Assembly (NCBI RefSeq): GCF_964275005.1
Contig: NC_092688.1
Span: 25,763,934 to 25,827,933 of the forward strand
From: Diadema setosum
Taxonomy: Eukaryota; Echinodermata; Echinoidea; Diadematoida; Diadematidae
DNA length: 64,000 nucleotides
Reading direction: 5' to 3'
Shown piece by piece: positions 60,033 to 64,000 of the stretch. The position numbers and the translations under genes are program-made. The notes under the pieces were generated by a model. It searched no databases, was not told the origin of the DNA, and saw only the letters and a program-made list of their open reading frames with translations. Position 1 is the stretch's first letter, and each line of letters opens with the position of its first letter.

Positions 60033-61757
60033 ATTTTTTTCTTTCTTTTCATTTTGCACAATATGCCATTTAACGACTGTAATTTGTGTAATCTTGTTTT
60101 GCGCCCCAACAACAAGCACTAGATGTTTCAAAGGGGTCCCGACATTAATTCCCTTAAAATGTGCATGTATGTATATACGCATATACGCATATATCCGCTT
60201 TTGTTTTTATTGTGTACATAATGAGCTTTTGATTTATTTTGTGCCGAATAAAATTGCATTGAATTGAAAATATTTTTGACAAAAATTCACCTTTTCTGTT
60301 GACGCCTGCACCAAGCGATGGACAGTATACCAACCACAGCAAAAACAACGAGAAGGGTTCCCAGGATGTACGTAATAATTTTATAATTATTCTCGTAACT
60401 CTCAACATCTGGAAGATAAAGCATTATTAAACTTCAAATCCAATGTATAACATTTAACATATTTAAGATATATTATGATTTCATATATTTCCAGTGTAAC
60501 ATTTTATTTTGATACATTTACAAAAATATGATGTAATTATAATGTTTGCTAATATCAAACATCTATATTGCATTGAACAATGAATATATGTTAACATACA
60601 TAGATATAATATGAAAATATTCTGGATGGTAAAGTAGTAAAGTTCATTACATCGAACTCTGATATATAGGCAGAGCGTTTAGACTTTCCAAAACTATAAA
60701 AGAATAACGGGGGATCAAAATATGGTGAATAACTGCTTACTTTACTTCACAGTATTACTTTGCCCTTTTGCACCATGATATCAATGCACTTTCATTACAC
60801 TTTTAATCCATTTTCCCTCATTGACCAATTTTCCAGGAAAAAGCCTTTTCATTAGATCAACTGATATTTGCATAATGATTGTTACATCACCACAAAAATC
60901 TGATAATCGATGAATAAGAGTTTTCTTTCCAGTTCCTGTTGAAGAACGGCGCATTGCAACATTTCTTCATGGACATCTTTGTTATTCATGTATGATATAA
61001 GAATTAAACTCTTCTTCACTATTAGACAGTAACAATTTCAAAACTTGAATCCAGTATATTGATTCATGATGAATAATTCACTATGAACAAACGGTGAAGA
61101 ACCACATCTCGTGTTTTTCCGTCTAAACTAGGTGGTGAAACAATAATGTTTAGGCAATAGTAGCGAAGTAGTCCTCGTGTAATTATTGCGTATATGCAAT
61201 CAATGGGTTTGATTCTAGTTGAAACACTAGAAACAAAAACACATTTTTACTATACGGGTAGAATCAATATAAACTCACCTGTCTGAGACCGAGACGTTTC
61301 AGTTGTCTCTCGCAATGATGTAATGGCTTGGTTAGTCTGCGTCTGCCCTGTGCATTAAGATAAACCCACCGCAATCATTGATGGTATACATGGTGATGAT
61401 AATACTGCCTAAACACCTATTCCCCAGATGGAAAATACGTTCATAATAGATGTATTTATTTGCCAGATACCGGACTTTTGTACATGGTGAAAAAAGTATG
61501 AAAATTTGGAGCGCATAAACACTCATAATGGAGATGTTGACATTGCACAGACATTACACACCCTCACTCCCCCCCCTCCCAAAAAAAAAAAAAAAAAAAA
61601 AAATGAGCAGAAGAGGAATCAGAAATCCTGATAGCATTTTTTTAATCCAAAATTCCGCCAGGAGATTCTTCCCCTCAAAGGGAAATATGCACTACACAGA
61701 ACATTGACCCTTGACCCTCTTTGGCGTAATCATCACCATATCAAAGACACTCACACA

Positions 61758-61798
<41 letters not shown>

Positions 61799-63853
61799 AC
61801 ATACAACGTCACATGGCACCTGCACTTATTGAATTCATGCCATTGCATTTTCATTGTATGTCGCGAATTAATTGTAATAGTAAAAAGAAAATGAAGTTAT
61901 AGGCTTTGGAGACAACAGAAATTCAAGCTACATTGTCATTTGACAGCATCGATGTCTGCGGACTTCAAAATTATCATCTTTTTTGTTGGTAGAGATGTTT
62001 ATTTAAAGCGCATAGGGGCCTTTGAGCTGGCACATTATGGATATAGCAAATATCAATTACTGCTAACATTGCTATCATTTTATCATTGCAATGCAGATTT
62101 GTTCATATGTTACACTGTATTTGCCAACTGTAGTACTTACCCTTAGAAGTGCTTTCTATACTTTGTGTAGGCATTGTGCTGATATTACCATCTTGCCACT
62201 CTGCGTCTGTGAACAAACATTCCCATCCATATTTAATGACAAACTCATGAAAAGATCTTCTGTGATAGCAGAGCAAAGATAGTCATTCAGTGACTTCATG
62301 GAATTCATATATTTTCTTATCATAAAGCGTACTCAGCGGTGCCTATGGTGTCGTAATCTTACGATATCAAATGGTAAAAATGTCCATCTGTTTGGTATAT
62401 TTATTATTTTCAAATTAAGATGAATGAAATATGCAGTGAGCATTTAAGAGCACGTATCAATACATGAAGAATATATACCGAGTATAAAATAGATTGATAT
62501 TTCCCAATGAATTACTCTACGGGAAACAATACGATTGTTTATAATTCCGAGAAATGGGAAATTTTATTGGTAGACCTAAGCATTGTCTCATGTCAATGCA
62601 TTTGAATGACTTATTTCAATTTTTCTCCTGTTATATCATGCCTATCAAATATGGCAGTATTAATTTCCACTGGTGCGGTGTATGTCATGTGGAGTGTTCT
62701 AGGTGAAGGCTCAAATGGCACATTTTGTTATCATCCGCACTCAGATGACGATTCCTGTCGGAAAGTAATGCTTACAAAAAGTAATAAATTTGAATATCAT
62801 TTGCAGCTCCTCCCTTTTAGGCATAATGTAAAATAAGGTCTTTTTATATCTCTTACACTATTGCACAAAGCAGAGATTTTAAGATCATAATCACTGATAA
62901 TATATTGTCAAATTGATTTCAGGAGATGCCGTTTGTTTTACTTTCGACTGCTCGGCAAGAAGGGACTGAAGCGTTCCAAACCGGGAAGTAAGTCGACCAT
63001 CCAGGTTGTATCACACACTGCAGTGTCGCACTCCCGTTGACGGCGTAACCTTTGTCACAGATGAGAGTTATCTTGGACCCGAAGTTCGTGATATCCGAGT
63101 CCCAACTTCCATTGGGCACAATCCCAGGATGATCACAAAATCCAACAGAGACTTTCAATAAAGGAGAAATGTGTAGGGAATTCCAGTGAGATATGGGGGA
63201 AAACTTGAAATAATCATTTCATTACGATATATTACATGGAATAATCATTATGAAGAAAGATAATTATTACATGTAAACAGATTCACTTTTGTATCTCTTC
63301 TGGTAAGGTTCAGATACACGTTAATCTGCCAAATCAATTGACTAGCTGACTAGCACAGAACGTAAACATAATTATAAACATTGATTGTATAGAATAAATA
63401 ACAGTAAACATATATTATGAAATTCCTTTTTCTTACTGAAGTATGAACCTGACAAATCTTATCGTGAGAATTACAGGTATTAACAGTCACTGACAAACAA
63501 TACTGTCGTCATTATCATCACTGATGCTTGCAACAGTTATTTCACTCTCTGATGTCAGGTAACCATTGCTTCTGAATACTTACGGCTAAATGAACGATGT
63601 CGGTTGTATTCAAACTGTGTTGCAAGTGGACATGTCCAATTGTGAGAAAAGTTTCCGCCAGAAATGATCTGCGCATACGTTTCGGACTGAAAACAAATGC
63701 ATAACCCTTCATGCATGACAGCAACGCCATTGCTTTCGAGTTCTCCTCTGCAGGTGGACATGCACTCGCCGTCGGAATCAACGCCAAATCCGATGTTAAA
63801 TACTGTTTGAAAGTTTAGTTGGTTGTCTTTGTAGCATCCAAGAAATCCAGGTT
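56688..63853 (-). CDS. Receptor copy C (5' part beyond the window)
   Basis: Seven exons are visible: WSC-like, sushi, two stalk exons, transmembrane, juxtamembrane and tail, together about 565 residues. All are open, with matching phases and canonical splice sites. The SRCR, CUB-like and signal exons should lie just right of 64000. The tail is the longest and most complete of the three copies. A LINE sits about 20 nt into the intron after the transmembrane exon and might affect splicing. Confidence 0.8.
58467..58614 (-). CDS. Copy C juxtamembrane cytoplasmic exon
   Basis: 148 nt, phase 2 to 0. RRQASSHSKVHSSEERSQL then SAHPENAYENRSA. It is two codons shorter than in A and B. YENR is another YxN motif. 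Confidence 0.8.
59646..60267 (+). mobile_element. LINE 3' fragment inserted next to the copy C transmembrane exon
   Basis: The plus-strand frame 59644-59862 reads TVGTHSIRFTGVNEWNSI, the typical C-terminal reverse-transcriptase end motif of LINEs. The 3' end has AATAAAATTGCATTGAATTG. AAATAT is duplicated at 59640-59645 and 60268-60273. Copies A and B have the uninterrupted site. A (GT)n run lies at 60006-60032. It is antisense to the receptor gene. Confidence 0.7.
60291..60408 (-). CDS. Copy C transmembrane exon
   Basis: 118 nt, phase 1 to 2. DVESYENNYKIITYILGTLL continues into VVFAVVGILSIAWCRRQQKR, one helix plus basic stop-transfer. Confidence 0.85.
61279..61347 (-). CDS. Copy C stalk exon 2
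   Basis: 69 nt, phase 1-1, GQTQTNQAITSLRETTETS. Thr-rich. Canonical GCACAG and GTGAGT sites. Confidence 0.7.
61759..61803. repeat. (AC)n microsatellite, copy C
   Basis: Paralogous to the runs at 14096 and 36027. Confidence 0.8.
62141..62206 (-). CDS. Copy C stalk exon 1
   Basis: 66 nt, phase 1-1, DAEWQDGNISTMPTQSIEST. The NIS sequon suggests N-glycosylation. GTAAGT donor. Confidence 0.7.
62942..63151 (-). CDS. Copy C sushi/CCP exon
   Basis: 210 nt, phase 1-1. VSVGFCDHPGIVPNGSWDSD opens it; CDKGY, LQC and PSC complete the four cysteines. Very close to copy B, differing at scattered residues (NFG for SFG). Confidence 0.85.
63584..63853 (-). CDS. Copy C WSC-like exon
   Basis: 270 nt, phase 1-1. 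EPGFLGCYKDNQLNFQTVF at the start, then ECMSTC, LCICF and NFSHNWTCPLATQF. Acceptor TGCGTAG, donor GTAAGTA. Intact, unlike the copy A counterpart. Confidence 0.85.
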
Positions 63854-64000
63854 CTACGCAGTCACAGAATATTATGATTATTTCAACCTTCCAATACATG
63901 ATACCAGTCGACCTCCCTAATGATACTTTGAAGTGTACATTATGTTCAATACATTTCAACAATCTGACAATAGCTAGCCACAAATTATCCTTGAAATGAC

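Overview
Organism. This is nuclear DNA of an invertebrate animal. It has short phase-matched exons in long AT-rich introns, many microsatellites, a tRNA-derived SINE, LINE 3' ends and abundant MITE-like elements. A tandem array of SRCR/WSC/sushi receptor genes and the repeat repertoire point to an echinoderm, most likely a sea urchin or a relative. That assignment is inference.

Layout. Positions 1-7.5 kb hold the probable right-hand (5') part of an unrecognised minus-strand gene: a candidate terminal exon at 230-370 and a CpG-rich start with a good splice donor near 7.1 kb. A 4.24-kb transposon-like element (2580-6818) sits in between. From 8.46 kb to the right edge, the window holds three tandem minus-strand copies of one multi-exon receptor gene. 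Copy A spans 8460-20723, copy B 31790-45891, and copy C runs from 56688 to beyond the right edge. The repeat period is about 23-25 kb.

Receptor architecture, read 5' to 3' on the minus strand: signal peptide, CUB-like exon, SRCR domain split over two exons, WSC-like domain with six cysteines, sushi/CCP domain, two Ser/Thr-rich stalk exons, transmembrane exon, short cytoplasmic exon, and a long last exon encoding a tyrosine-rich tail. Every ectodomain exon junction reconstructed here is phase 1 at both ends, apart from one off-by-one CUB exon. The tail carries an immune-type signalling vocabulary: YMDM (YxxM), YFNV/YWNV (YxN), several YxxI motifs and DEHGYLVL, which closely resembles the hemITAM signature DEDGYxxL.

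State of the copies. Copy A is a pseudogene: in-frame stops lie in the SRCR, WSC, sushi and tail exons, and the sushi splice donor is lost. Copy B is open in all exons except the CUB-like exon. That exon is 313 nt long in both A and B and appears to share a one-base frameshift; skipping it keeps the frame. Copy C is open over all the exons visible (WSC to tail).

Intergenic DNA (21-31 kb and 46-56 kb) and introns. Comparing the paralogous copies exposes empty sites and so dates several insertions relative to the duplication. These include a 5.65-kb inverted-repeat element, a nested set in which a 5.04-kb element contains a 3.13-kb element, a 220-bp MITE with an 8-bp target duplication, a Tc1/mariner-like remnant, and a LINE inserted about 20 nt from a splice donor. 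No rRNA, functional tRNA or CRISPR was seen.
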